From contig NZ_JALPNU010000008.1 in assembly GCF_030851345.1 (NCBI RefSeq), positions 62,001 to 126,000 of the forward strand: a stretch of DNA of 64,000 nt, written 5' to 3'. The stretch comes from Marinifilum sp. D714 (GTDB lineage Bacteria > Bacteroidota > Bacteroidia > Bacteroidales > Marinifilaceae). Made by a program: the position numbers and the translations under genes. How positions within the stretch are numbered: the stretch's first letter is position 1; every line of letters starts with the position of its first letter. Below the pieces are notes generated by a model. The model searched no databases. It was given only the letters and a program-made list of their open reading frames with translations, and had not been told where the DNA came from. This document shows, piece by piece, positions 8,651 through 17,980 of this stretch.

Positions 8651-11600
8651 ATGAAAAACTTTACATTTTTTATTGTCCTACTGCTAATCTTTCAGGTAGG
8701 TTTTGCACAAAAGCGTGCTGTTAATTCCGAAGGCCTTTACAAAGGCGTTATCCGGGTAAAATTCTCAGAAACCATTCAAGCGAAAGTGGATGTATTTTCT
8801 GAAAACCTTGAAAAAGGTCACAAACTAAAAGCTCGTCCTCAGGATGGCTATGTTGTAACCAACATGAGAGCCGTAGATAAGCTGAATGAAAAATTCACGG
8901 CTTACAAAATGAAACGTGTTTTCCGCGATGCAGGTAAACATGAAGCCAAGCACCGTAAGTTTGGCTTGCACCTATGGTACGATATTGAGTTCAGTTCCGA
9001 CACGCCTGTCAAGCAATTGATTTCGCAGTACAGTAACATTACTGAAATTTCGATGGCCCAGGCAATTCCTGAAGCCAAGCTGGTTTCGCACAGCATTACT
9101 CCACTACCCGAATTGCCAAAGGCAAGTCCTCCAAGCTTAAGTACAGCTCCTAACGATCCACGCTTTCCAGATCAATGGCACTACGAAAATACAGGTCAAA
9201 ACGGTGGTACACCAGGATCTGATATTAGCTTATTGGAAGCATGGGAAATTGAAACTGGTAATCCCAATGTAATTGTTGCCATCGAGGATGGTGGTGTGGA
9301 TTGGGACCATGAAGATTTGGCCGGAAACATGTGGGTTAACCCAGGAGAAATTGCCGGAAACGGCATCGATGATGACAACAATGGTTATGTAGATGATGTT
9401 TACGGATACAATTTTGCTAACAACACGGGAACCATATCGGTTGGAGATCATGGAACACACGTAGCAGGAACCGTAGCTGCCGAAACCAATAATGGTATTG
9501 GTGTTGCTGGTGTTGCTGGTGGTAACGGTAACAACAATGGGGTTCGCCTGATGTCTTGTAACGTTTTCACCGATACCTCAAATGGTGGATTTGCCGAAGC
9601 TTTTACCTATGCAGCTGATAATGGTGCTGTAATCTCTCAAAACAGTTGGGGATATAGCAATAAAGGTGTTTACGATCAGGCTGTGCTGGATGCGATCGAT
9701 TATTTTATTGCCAATGCAGGTGGACCTGGAGAAGCAATGAATGGTGGCTTGGTGGTTATTGCAGCAGGTAATGATGATGACTCTGGATTATGGTATCCGG
9801 GATGTTATGAAAGTGCATTGGCTGTAGGTGCAGTAAATTGCAAAGACGAGAAAGCATGGTACTCCAATTACGACACTTGGGTGGATATTTCTGCTCCGGG
9901 TGGTGAATTAATTTCCTCAAACACAGATCCTACGGCTGTTCATTCAACACTACCGAATAACCAGTACGGTGTGATGCAGGGAACTTCAATGGCATGTCCT
10001 CACGTTTCAGGGGTTGCAGCATTAATCGTATCAAAATATTATGGCAATATTACTCCTCAGCAAGTTTGGGATAAATTGGTAAATACAACAGACAATATTG
10101 ATGCTACCATTCCTACTTTCATAGGCAAACTTGGAAGTGGGCGAATGAATGCCTTTGCCGCTCTTTCCGATGGCAATCCTCCTGCAACTCCAACTGGTCT
10201 CGTAGCAAGCAACGTAAAAGCTACTTCTTTTGATCTTACCTGGGATGCAAGCTCAGGAGCAAGTTCATATGATATTCAGATAAGAGAAAGTGGCGGAACC
10301 TGGAGTAATTATACTTCATCAAGCAATGCTTATTCGTACACGGGAGCAACCGCCGAAACCACTTATGAATTCCAGGTAAGAGCCGTTAACAGTGCCGGCA
10401 ATAGTGATTATACATCCATTGGCAATGTAAGCACCACTGCCTTGCCTCCTCTACCAGATATTCCTGCAAATATCACAGTGAGCAACATTACCGCTAATTC
10501 ATTTAGTCTAAGTTGGGATGCTGCCAATTATGCGAATGATTACGATGTACAGGTTCGTCCACAAGGCGGAAGCTGGATCAGTTACAATACCAGTAACATC
10601 AGTCAAAACATAACAAACCTACAGGCTTCTACGGTATATGAGTATCAAGTTCGTTCGAACAACGATACCGGAAGTAGTGATTATTCTGCAATCGCTTCTA
10701 CTACCACCTCTGACGTTCAGTTGGTATATTGTGATTCACAAGGGAACAACTCCACTTACGAGTGGATTTCGGATGTGACCATTGGAACTTTCAATAATAC
10801 ATCGGGAGCAGCCAATTACACAGATTTCACATCATTGACTGTTGATTTGAATGCTGGCGATCAGTATAATATTTCCTTAAGTCCTGCTTTCTCAGGATCT
10901 TCATACAATGAGTATTGGAAAATCTGGATTGATTACGATCAGGATGGTACATTTAATGATTCCGATGAGTTAGCCTTTGATGCCGGTTCCTTGAGCAAAA
11001 CAACTGTAACTGGTTCCATTACCATTCCTTCAAGCGTTTCGGGAACAACCAGAATGCGTGTGAGTATGAAATACAATGCTTCTCAAACCGCTTGCGAGTC
11101 TTTCTCTTATGGCGAGGTTGAGGATTATACAGTAAACATTCAGGCAGCCAGCCAAAATCCTCCTCCAACTCCTGATGGAATTACGGCCAGCAACATTACA
11201 TCCAGCTCTTTTAGCATCAACTGGAATAGTGTAGCTACAGCTACTTCATACGATATCGATATCAGGGAGCAAGGCGGAAATTGGAGTTCATTCAATACAA
11301 CATCTGCAAGTTACGATTATACTGGTGCAAATGCATCAACTACTTACGAATACAGACTAAGAGCCAATAACAGTTTTGGTTCGAGCGACTATTCAAGCAC
11401 CTACAATTTAACTACAAATGCTGCTAGCTTGAACTATTGCTCTTCTAAAGGAAACAATTCGAGCTACGAATGGATCGATTTGGTTCAATTGGGAAATATC
11501 GATAACAGTACTGGAAACGATAGTGGTTATGCCGATTACACAAACCTAAGCACTGATTTGGTTCCTGGTAGTTCTCAAACCATTTACTTTAGTGCTGGTT

Positions 11601-12151
11601 TCCGCAGTTCCAGTTATACAGAATTTTGGCATGTGTGGATCGATTTTAATCAAAATGGCACATTCGATTCAAACGAATTAATGGTAAGTGGATCATCTAG
11701 CAGTAGCGGAACTTTATCAGAAACATTTACGGTTCCTAACGATGCAAGTCTTGGGAACACCCGAATGCGTGTGACCATGAAATACAACTCTGCAGCAGAT
11801 CCTTGCGAAACATTTAGCTATGGTGAAGTAGAAGATTACACCGTAAACATTACAAATACTTCTTCTTCCGCTAAGTTAACTAATCTTACAATTTCAGATC
11901 CTCTGGGTAACGAAGCGCCAACTGATCTTCTAATATTAAGCCCTAACCCAGCACGTGATTACGTAAAAATCGAAACCAGAAATGCTGGTGGTAAGATTAA
12001 GATTGTAAGCATGCATGGTAATCTAATCAAAGTAATACCCGTAGTGTCTAACACTACTGAAGTAAATGTATCCAATCTTGTTTCTGGTACATACCTTATC
12101 ATCCTTGAAGATGAAAGGAACAGTGAAACCAAGAAATTAATCAAGCGTTAA
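8651..12151 (+). CDS. Secreted subtilisin-like (S8) protease with Fn3/GEVED modules and type IX sorting domain
   Basis: I chose the ATG at 8651, which begins a clean signal peptide (MKNFTFFIVLLLIFQVGFAQ), rather than the in-frame start at 8606; 1166 residues result. A propeptide-like region runs to about 165. The S8 domain has Asp213 (IEDGGVD), His267 (DHGTHVAG), oxyanion Asn331 (QNSWG) and Ser446 (GTSMACPH). Then come Fn3 (about 511-600), Fn3 (602-690), a GEVED domain ending at about 825, Fn3 (837-925), and a second GEVED domain ending at about 1062. The last ~75 residues (LSPNPARDYVKIE...) are a type IX secretion sorting domain. The enzyme should be exported to the outer surface and digest protein; the Fn3/GEVED modules probably bind substrate or surface. 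Monocistronic, with its own terminator. Confidence 0.92.
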   Translation: MKNFTFFIVLLLIFQVGFAQKRAVNSEGLYKGVIRVKFSETIQAKVDVFSENLEKGHKLKARPQDGYVVTNMRAVDKLNEKFTAYKMKRVFRDAGKHEAKHRKFGLHLWYDIEFSSDTPVKQLISQYSNITEISMAQAIPEAKLVSHSITPLPELPKASPPSLSTAPNDPRFPDQWHYENTGQNGGTPGSDISLLEAWEIETGNPNVIVAIEDGGVDWDHEDLAGNMWVNPGEIAGNGIDDDNNGYVDDVYGYNFANNTGTISVGDHGTHVAGTVAAETNNGIGVAGVAGGNGNNNGVRLMSCNVFTDTSNGGFAEAFTYAADNGAVISQNSWGYSNKGVYDQAVLDAIDYFIANAGGPGEAMNGGLVVIAAGNDDDSGLWYPGCYESALAVGAVNCKDEKAWYSNYDTWVDISAPGGELISSNTDPTAVHSTLPNNQYGVMQGTSMACPHVSGVAALIVSKYYGNITPQQVWDKLVNTTDNIDATIPTFIGKLGSGRMNAFAALSDGNPPATPTGLVASNVKATSFDLTWDASSGASSYDIQIRESGGTWSNYTSSSNAYSYTGATAETTYEFQVRAVNSAGNSDYTSIGNVSTTALPPLPDIPANITVSNITANSFSLSWDAANYANDYDVQVRPQGGSWISYNTSNISQNITNLQASTVYEYQVRSNNDTGSSDYSAIASTTTSDVQLVYCDSQGNNSTYEWISDVTIGTFNNTSGAANYTDFTSLTVDLNAGDQYNISLSPAFSGSSYNEYWKIWIDYDQDGTFNDSDELAFDAGSLSKTTVTGSITIPSSVSGTTRMRVSMKYNASQTACESFSYGEVEDYTVNIQAASQNPPPTPDGITASNITSSSFSINWNSVATATSYDIDIREQGGNWSSFNTTSASYDYTGANASTTYEYRLRANNSFGSSDYSSTYNLTTNAASLNYCSSKGNNSSYEWIDLVQLGNIDNSTGNDSGYADYTNLSTDLVPGSSQTIYFSAGFRSSSYTEFWHVWIDFNQNGTFDSNELMVSGSSSSSGTLSETFTVPNDASLGNTRMRVTMKYNSAADPCETFSYGEVEDYTVNITNTSSSAKLTNLTISDPLGNEAPTDLLILSPNPARDYVKIETRNAGGKIKIVSMHGNLIKVIPVVSNTTEVNVSNLVSGTYLIILEDERNSETKKLIKR

Positions 12152-12170
12152 TAATTAAGTAGATTCGCCC

Positions 12171-12207
12171 AAAGCTGTCTCAATATCATTTTGAGGCAGC
12201 TTTTTTT
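12171..12207 (+). terminator. Rho-independent terminator of the S8 protease gene
   Basis: AAAGCTGTCTCA pairs with TGAGGCAGCTTT around a short loop, followed by a run of T. The T-run continues into CTGAAAGTCTT, a motif also found directly after the terminators at 36247 and 38446. Confidence 0.85.
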
Positions 12208-12469
12208 CTGAAAGTCTTGAAAAGTTTGAATAGTGAAAAAGTAGAAAAGTTGTGAAATCTCAATGAGAATCAAATATAGATACTGCTGAATAGTTCTCAT
12301 TCCACATCCTAACAACAACAATATCATACAATGACGAAAAGCTTTCATTTCTGTTATTGACTCTCATTTTATCATTGAAGTTTTTATTGTTTGTATTTTA
12401 AACACAGACAATAATCCATATAGAGTCCGAGTTATACTCTATTTACTCATAAATATTTTTACCAATTGC

Positions 12470-12501
12470 TTGCATAGTTCAAAAAAAAAATCAAATCTTT
12501 G
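12470..12501 (+). promoter_or_regulatory. Candidate Bacteroidota-type promoter for the first B12 riboswitch transcript
   Basis: TTGC at 12470-12473 is followed after 20 nt by AATCTTTG at 12494-12501, close to the Bacteroidota consensus TTTG-N19-TANNTTTG. It would start transcription about 10 nt before the riboswitch P1 stem at 12513. Confidence 0.45.
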
Positions 12502-12512
12502 TCACCGATAAC

Positions 12513-12677
12513 GAATAAGGTATCCCGTAAAAGGGATTTAATAGGGAATCATGTGAAAATCATGAGCTGACGCGCAACTGTGATTCCATGCAAAAGTTTG
12601 TAAGAACAAAGCCACTGTTCCAAAACGAGGAATGGGAAGGCCTTACAAATAGGAAAGCCAGGAGACCTGTCTTATTC
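12513..12677 (+). promoter_or_regulatory. Cobalamin (B12) riboswitch upstream of exporter and acyl-CoA carboxylase genes
   Basis: GAATAAG at 12513-12519 pairs with CTTATTC at 12671-12677 to close P1. Between them lie the conserved blocks of the class: TAATAGGGAATCATGTG, GCGCAACTGTGA, GCCACTGTTCC, GGAATGGGAAGG and the B12-box AGCCAGGAGACCTG. Known riboswitches of this class usually switch genes off when adenosylcobalamin is bound. The next gene on this strand starts 479 nt downstream, which is unusually far. An ORF in this region (12588-12773) is an artefact of the riboswitch. Confidence 0.92.
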
Positions 12678-13155
12678 AAGTATAGATTGATGCTTTCGCG
12701 AAATAAAGCTATAAATCAGGTCTTCACATTTGAATTGCTAGTTCATGTAATTCGATTCCACCTGTTTTTATGATTCGCTAAGTGATCAATTGTAAATGCT
12801 AAACAATTATTGCTATGCTAAAAACTACATCTACTCCTCGCGCAACGGAGTTCGCACTACACATTAGAATAGAGGTATTCGATACCTCCACCTGATCGTG
12901 CCACCTATCGAGATTTTAAACTGGAAAATATTTGATATTGATTCCTGACTAGCCCTCGAAATCAATATCGATGAGTGCGGCTTCCCTTTTTGGTTTTGCT
13001 ATGCCTACTTGTGAACTTATGGTTTATATTCATAATTGCATCATATCGGTTCCCATGGTTCTCAAGAGCAATTCATAACAATCCTAACATGTTTCTGACA
13101 AGGAGAGGCCGCACTCTTATACTGGTAAATACATCTTAAATAATAAACACAAAAC
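12678..13155 (+). other. Hairpin-rich leader between the B12 riboswitch and the exporter gene
   Basis: No convincing gene is present, but several stems are: ACTCC/GGAGT (12833-12837 with 12847-12851), GAGGTAT-TCG-ATACCTC (12872-12888), GATATTGATT/AATCAATATC (12934-12943 with 12960-12969, perfect 10 bp), and a long-range GAGTGCGGC/GCCGCACTC (12973-12981 with 13108-13116). The long-range pair encloses about 125 nt. No classical terminator with T-run is visible. It may be an expression platform, a second regulatory RNA, or a separate small RNA. Confidence 0.5.
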
Positions 13156-14823
13156 ATGAATTTTATTGAACTTTTAACCAAGCCCGGTACTGCCTCTTCC
13201 ATTATTATTATCTGCCTTGTAGCAGTACTGGGTATTCTGTTTGGAAAAATAAAACTACTGAGAATCAAGCTAGGAATAGCCGGAATTCTATTTTCAGGAT
13301 TACTGGTGGGACACCTGGGTGCTGTAACCGATCCACATGTTCTGCACTTTATCAAGGAATTTGGTTTGATTCTATTTGTCTACTCCATTGGTCTTGAAGT
13401 TGGTCCACGCTTTCTTCCCTCTTTAAAAAAGAACGGATTACGCATTAACCTTTTGGCATCAGGAATTGTGCTTACTGGATTTTTAACTGCCGTCGCAATA
13501 AAATTTATTTTTAATGTGCCGATATCGGTAATCACAGGTGTTATGTGTGGTGCGGTAACCAACACTCCTGCTCTTGGTGCAGCTCAGCAAACCATCGGTG
13601 ATATAGTAAGCAATGCCGATATAGCCGCTGCCAATGCACAAACCGTTGGTATGGCCTATGCCGTTGCCTACCCTTTCGGGATTTTCGGGATTATTATTTC
13701 CATGATTCTTCTACGTGTTATCTATAAAATCAATGTAAAAAAGGAAGAAGAGCAATATCGCAAAGAAGTTACTGGAATGGATGGCAAGCTAATAGCCATT
13801 AACATTGAAATCACCAACCAAAACCTGATTGGTAAAAGCATTGAATTTATTATTGGCAATTGCAACAAAGCTTTTGTTCCTTCTCGAATTGAAAGAAATG
13901 GAGAATTTTTAGCTGCCGATTCAGATTTCATCATCGAACAAGGCGACAAATTGTATGGCGTTTCCACTCCAACGAATTTCAAAAATATAGAGCTAAACCT
14001 TGGGAAAATTAATGAAACAAAGGAACAGGAAATCTCAGGTCGATTGGGTATGCAACAGGTTAGAATTACCAACAAAAAACTGGCCGGACAAAGCATCAAA
14101 CAAATTGGTATTTCACGCCGTTTCCCTGTAAATATTACAAGAATTTATCGTAATGGTTTGGAATTAATGCCTACCGAAGAGGATAGCGTTGAGTTTGGAG
14201 ATACTGTACGTATTGTAGGTGAAAAAACCGCTTTGCCAGAGGTTGCCAACTTACTGGGGAATTCGATTAAAGACCTTTCGCACCCTAACATCCTTCCTAT
14301 TTTTATGGGAATTTTGTTTGGAGTATTGATTGGTTTGGTTCCAATTCACATTCCTGGTTTGCCAGCCCCAGCAAAATTAGGACTGGCTGGTGGACCGCTT
14401 TTAATTGCTTTAATTTTGGGGCATAAAGGACGAATTGGCAAAATGGACTTTTACATTACACCAAGTGCAAACTTATTTATTCGCGAATTGGGTATTGCTC
14501 TTTTCCTTGCCTGCGTAGGACTTTCATCGGGTAAATATTTCGTTGAAACCCTTTTAAACGAAGGTTACATTTGGATGCTTTATGGTATGGCCATCACCTT
14601 TGTGCCACTAATTATTTTTGCCATCATTGCCCGAATCATGAAACTAAATTACCTATCGATTTGTGGCTTGTTATCCGGCTCCATGACCGATCCTCCAGCA
14701 CTGGAATTCGCCAACTCCATTGCGCCAGTTCAGGCTCAATCAACAGCATATGCAACGGTTTATCCTTTGGTAATGTTCCTAAGGGTATTATTGGCACAGG
14801 TACTGGTATTGCTCTTTAGCTAA
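13156..14823 (+). CDS. AspT/YidE-type transporter with two central RCK_C domains (AAEx family, possibly a dicarboxylate exporter)
   Basis: 555 residues in the classic duplicated layout: an N-terminal membrane block (1-190), two TrkA-C/RCK_C domains (about 200-285 and 290-375), and a second membrane block (380-555). Matching motifs occur in each half: GAVTNTPALGAAQQ and SGSMTDPPALEFAN. The length equals that of E. coli YidE/YbjL and the AspT aspartate:alanine exchanger. The family also includes the SucE succinate exporter of corynebacteria. Here it is the first gene after a B12 riboswitch and 53 nt ahead of a propionyl-CoA carboxylase-type operon, which makes succinate or another dicarboxylate a sensible substrate; this is inference from context. 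The RCK_C domains suggest gating by a small ligand. Confidence 0.85.
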   Translation: MNFIELLTKPGTASSIIIICLVAVLGILFGKIKLLRIKLGIAGILFSGLLVGHLGAVTDPHVLHFIKEFGLILFVYSIGLEVGPRFLPSLKKNGLRINLLASGIVLTGFLTAVAIKFIFNVPISVITGVMCGAVTNTPALGAAQQTIGDIVSNADIAAANAQTVGMAYAVAYPFGIFGIIISMILLRVIYKINVKKEEEQYRKEVTGMDGKLIAINIEITNQNLIGKSIEFIIGNCNKAFVPSRIERNGEFLAADSDFIIEQGDKLYGVSTPTNFKNIELNLGKINETKEQEISGRLGMQQVRITNKKLAGQSIKQIGISRRFPVNITRIYRNGLELMPTEEDSVEFGDTVRIVGEKTALPEVANLLGNSIKDLSHPNILPIFMGILFGVLIGLVPIHIPGLPAPAKLGLAGGPLLIALILGHKGRIGKMDFYITPSANLFIRELGIALFLACVGLSSGKYFVETLLNEGYIWMLYGMAITFVPLIIFAIIARIMKLNYLSICGLLSGSMTDPPALEFANSIAPVQAQSTAYATVYPLVMFLRVLLAQVLVLLFS

Positions 14824-14876
14824 TTGATCCGATTCTAAAATCGAATTTATTATCTGTTAATTGTAAAGAATACATC

Positions 14877-16418
14877 ATGAAAGACAATAGAATACAATTT
14901 AAAAAATATACTTCCCGTAAAGAGCAATTAGAAGCTCAATACAATTGGGAATATTTCGCAAAACAACACAAAAAAGGAAAGCTTACAGCTCGTGAACGGA
15001 TTGAGATCCTGTTTGATGAAAATAGCTTTGAAGAAATTGATGCTTTTGTAAAACCTGCTGGCGACATAACGACAAATGTTTTTGGGGATGGCGTAATATG
15101 TGGTCATGGAAAAATCAATGGACGAAAAGTATTTGCATTTGCGCAGGATTTCACCTTTATGGGTGGATCTCTAGGATCTGTTCATGCCGAAAAAATCATG
15201 AAAGTTCAGGATATGGCCCTAAGCATGGGACATCCAATAGTTGGACTAATTGATTCGGGTGGAGCCAGAATTCAGGAAGGGGTAGCCAGCTTGGCAGGAT
15301 ATGCCGGAATTTTTCATCGAAATGTTAAATCTTCAGGTGTCATTCCTCAAATTTCAATAATTCTGGGGCCAGCTGCAGGTGGAGCTGTTTATTCTCCTGC
15401 CCTTACCGATTTTATTTTCATGTGTCGCCATACGGCATACATGTTTGTTACAGGTCCTGATGTGGTAAAAGAAGTACTGAATGAGGATACGAATTCTGAA
15501 GAATTGGGAGGTGCTGATATACATGGATCGAAAAGTGGTGTTGCACAATTTATTTACGACGATGAAGAACACACCTTATTGGGGGTTCGTAAACTTCTAC
15601 AATATCTACCTTCAAATAATGTAGATTTGCCTCCAATAACAGAAATGGAGATGGAAGCTCCTGAAAACCCTAACAAATTAGGTCTCATCATTCCCGAAGA
15701 AGCCACCATCCCTTATGATATGCTTGACATCATCAAAAATCTGGTTGACAAAAACAGCTTTCACGAAATTTCAGAATGCTTTGCAGCCAATATTATTACC
15801 GGATTGGCCCGTCTGGACAATAAGGTGATCGGTATTGTTGCCAACCAACCAAAAGTGTTGGCTGGAGTTTTAGATATAAATTCGGCTGAAAAGGCAGCTC
15901 GATTTGTGCGATTCTGCGATGCTTTTAACATTCCGATTTTGGTATTGGAAGATGTTCCGGGATTTCTGCCGGGAAGCAATCAAGAGCACACTGGAATTAT
16001 ACGACGAGGTGCAAAGCTCTTGTATGCATTTAGCGAAGCCAGTGTTCCTAAAATAACGGTAATTGTACGAAAAGCATATGGTGGTGCCTACATCGTAATG
16101 AACAGCAAAAACATGGGTGGCGATTTTAATTTTGCATGGCCAACTGCCGAGATTGCTGTAATGGGCCCCGAAGGTGCCGTAAAAATCTTACATCGCAAAA
16201 AATTGGCTAACGCCGATAATGTTGATGAAACAAAGAACAAACTCATTTCAAAATACAAAGATAACATTGCCAATCCTTATATCGCAGATGAAAAAGGATA
16301 TGTAGATGAAGTAATTGAACCAGCAAACACAAGAGTCAAATTGATATCTGCATTCGAAGCTTTGGAAAACAAGTACATGGAAAAGAATGCAAAAAAGCAT
16401 GGGAATATCCCACTCTAG
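14877..16418 (+). CDS. pccB: Acyl-CoA carboxylase carboxyltransferase subunit (propionyl-CoA carboxylase beta / methylmalonyl-CoA decarboxylase alpha)
   Basis: 513 residues, the usual length. The start KDNRIQFKKYTSRKEQLEAQ and GKLTARERIEILFDENSFEEID are characteristic. Both crotonase-like halves are complete: GSLGSVHAEKIMKVQD, DSGGARIQEGVASLAG and GPAAGGAVYSPALTD in the first, and PGFLPGSNQEHTGIIRRGAKLL and RKAYGGAYIVMNSK in the second, which supply the oxyanion glycines. The enzyme moves CO2 between carboxybiotin and propionyl-CoA, forming or consuming methylmalonyl-CoA. The biotin carboxylase and biotin carrier follow, so the complex can work as an ATP-driven carboxylase. The methylmalonyl-CoA mutase that would connect it to succinate needs B12 and is not in this window. 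Confidence 0.9.
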   Translation: MKDNRIQFKKYTSRKEQLEAQYNWEYFAKQHKKGKLTARERIEILFDENSFEEIDAFVKPAGDITTNVFGDGVICGHGKINGRKVFAFAQDFTFMGGSLGSVHAEKIMKVQDMALSMGHPIVGLIDSGGARIQEGVASLAGYAGIFHRNVKSSGVIPQISIILGPAAGGAVYSPALTDFIFMCRHTAYMFVTGPDVVKEVLNEDTNSEELGGADIHGSKSGVAQFIYDDEEHTLLGVRKLLQYLPSNNVDLPPITEMEMEAPENPNKLGLIIPEEATIPYDMLDIIKNLVDKNSFHEISECFAANIITGLARLDNKVIGIVANQPKVLAGVLDINSAEKAARFVRFCDAFNIPILVLEDVPGFLPGSNQEHTGIIRRGAKLLYAFSEASVPKITVIVRKAYGGAYIVMNSKNMGGDFNFAWPTAEIAVMGPEGAVKILHRKKLANADNVDETKNKLISKYKDNIANPYIADEKGYVDEVIEPANTRVKLISAFEALENKYMEKNAKKHGNIPL

Positions 16419-16440
16419 TTTTATTAGTTAGTAATTGGAC

Positions 16441-16468
16441 GAGCTTGGAAGTTGATTGCTTCCAGCTC
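16441..16468 (+). other. Intercistronic hairpin between carboxyltransferase and biotin carboxylase genes
   Basis: GAGCT-T-GGAAG pairs with CTTCC-AGCTC around TTGATTG. There is no T-run after it, so it is more likely an mRNA processing or stabilising element than a terminator; it ends 22 nt before the biotin carboxylase start. Confidence 0.55.
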
Positions 16469-16490
16469 ATCATTAAAACAATTCATCAAA

Positions 16491-17978
16491 ATGATAAGAT
16501 CTTTATTAATAGCCAACCGAGGTGAAATTGCAATCCGAATTGCTCAAACTGCAACAGATATGGGTATCGTAGTCTACTGTATCCAAACCAATAGGGAAGC
16601 AAATGCTCTTTACCTTGATTATGCCGATGAAATCATCATTCTGGAAGAAAACCCTAATGGTTCGATCTACTTAAATGTTGAAGAACTCATTCGCATCTGT
16701 AAGGAAAATAAAATTGAGGCCATACATCCGGGATATGGATTTTTATCAGAATCTCCTTATCTGGCCAGTCGTTGCAAGGATGAAGATATCATGTTTATTG
16801 GTCCCAACGACAAAGCCATTTATACCATGGGTAACAAAGGAATGGCTAGAAATTTAGCTAAAAAAAGTGGCATTCCGGTTCTAGAGGGTAGCACTTCCAA
16901 TATCACAAACTTTAAGGATGCCAAAATGTGGGCCGAAAAAATTGGTTATCCAATTATCATGAAAGCAGTTGCAGGAGGTGGCGGTAAAGGAATGAGAATT
17001 GTCCGCTTCTCAGATGAACTTGAATTGATGTACAAACTCGTTGTTAATGAAGCAAAATCAGCCTTTAATGATGACTCCCTCTTAATAGAAAAATATGTTG
17101 AAAACCCAAAACATATTGAAATTCAAATACTGGCCGACAAACATGGGAATGCAGTTCATTTGTACGAACGCGAATGTTCTATTCAACGAAAACATCAAAA
17201 ATTGATGGAAGAAGCACCTTCTACCATTCTTACCAAAGAGTTGAGAAATAAAATGGGCGAAATGGCTCTCTATCTTTGTAAAAAAATAAAGTACCATACT
17301 TTAGGAACAGTAGAATTCTTAGTAGACAAGGATATGAACTTCTATTTTCTTGAGATGAACACTCGTGTGCAAGTAGAGCATCCCATTACAGAGTGTATTA
17401 CAGGAATAGATTTAATTGAACAACAAATAAAAACAGCTGTTGGTGAAGTCTTGGAGTTCGAACAATCGGATATTAAGATAAAAGGCTGGGCTATCGAACT
17501 TAGAGTGAATGCAGAAGATGTTCAGGCTGACTTCTCACCAACTCCAGGCATTATCGATAAAATGGAGTTCCCCAATTGTAGCTTTCTGCGAGTTGACACT
17601 GGCTTTGAAAGTGGTAAATTGATTCCTCCATCCTACGACTCTATGATCAGCAAATTGATTATTACAGGAAATGACAGACAAGAAGCCATTGATCATGCCA
17701 TTGCCATTATTGACAATTCCGTAATCAAGGGAGTAAAAACTACCATCCCATTTTTTAAATCAGTATTAAATCATCCCGATTTTATTAATGGGAGCTACAA
17801 TACATCTTTTATTTCTGAGAAATTAGACAAACCTTATTTTCAGGAACAGGATGAAGAAAAGGCTGCTGCAATTATGGCTCTACAAGCCTACTTGAAAGAA
17901 AATCAAAATATAGAAAAGAATATGGTTCATGAAGATTCTTCTGTTTGGGCCTCAAAAATGAGAAGTAAACTATTTTAA
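16491..17978 (+). CDS. Biotin carboxylase subunit of the acyl-CoA carboxylase
   Basis: I start at 16491 (MIRSLLIANRGEIAIRIAQTA), the conserved family start, not the in-frame ATG at 16452 that lies partly inside the preceding hairpin; 495 residues result. The biotin-carboxylase N-domain is followed by the ATP-grasp domain with the glycine loop AGGGGKGM (161-168) and EMNTRVQVEHPITE, and then by the C-terminal domain (GWAIELRVNAED). It carboxylates the biotin of the carrier encoded next, using ATP and bicarbonate. Family members in propionyl- and acetyl-CoA carboxylases are too similar to tell apart here; the neighbouring carboxyltransferase favours propionyl-CoA. A 2-nt gap to the next gene shows operon structure. 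Confidence 0.9.
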   Translation: MIRSLLIANRGEIAIRIAQTATDMGIVVYCIQTNREANALYLDYADEIIILEENPNGSIYLNVEELIRICKENKIEAIHPGYGFLSESPYLASRCKDEDIMFIGPNDKAIYTMGNKGMARNLAKKSGIPVLEGSTSNITNFKDAKMWAEKIGYPIIMKAVAGGGGKGMRIVRFSDELELMYKLVVNEAKSAFNDDSLLIEKYVENPKHIEIQILADKHGNAVHLYERECSIQRKHQKLMEEAPSTILTKELRNKMGEMALYLCKKIKYHTLGTVEFLVDKDMNFYFLEMNTRVQVEHPITECITGIDLIEQQIKTAVGEVLEFEQSDIKIKGWAIELRVNAEDVQADFSPTPGIIDKMEFPNCSFLRVDTGFESGKLIPPSYDSMISKLIITGNDRQEAIDHAIAIIDNSVIKGVKTTIPFFKSVLNHPDFINGSYNTSFISEKLDKPYFQEQDEEKAAAIMALQAYLKENQNIEKNMVHEDSSVWASKMRSKLF

Positions 17979-17980
17979 TC

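Noticed and set aside
12588-12773. ORF of 61 codons
   Set aside because: It lies largely inside the cobalamin riboswitch, whose conserved RNA blocks explain the sequence.
12971-13078. 35-codon ORF in the structured leader (MSAASLFGFAMPTCELM...)
   Set aside because: It is short and lacks a clear ribosome binding site; it overlaps the 5' arm of the long-range stem. It was not called as a gene, though a leader peptide cannot be excluded.
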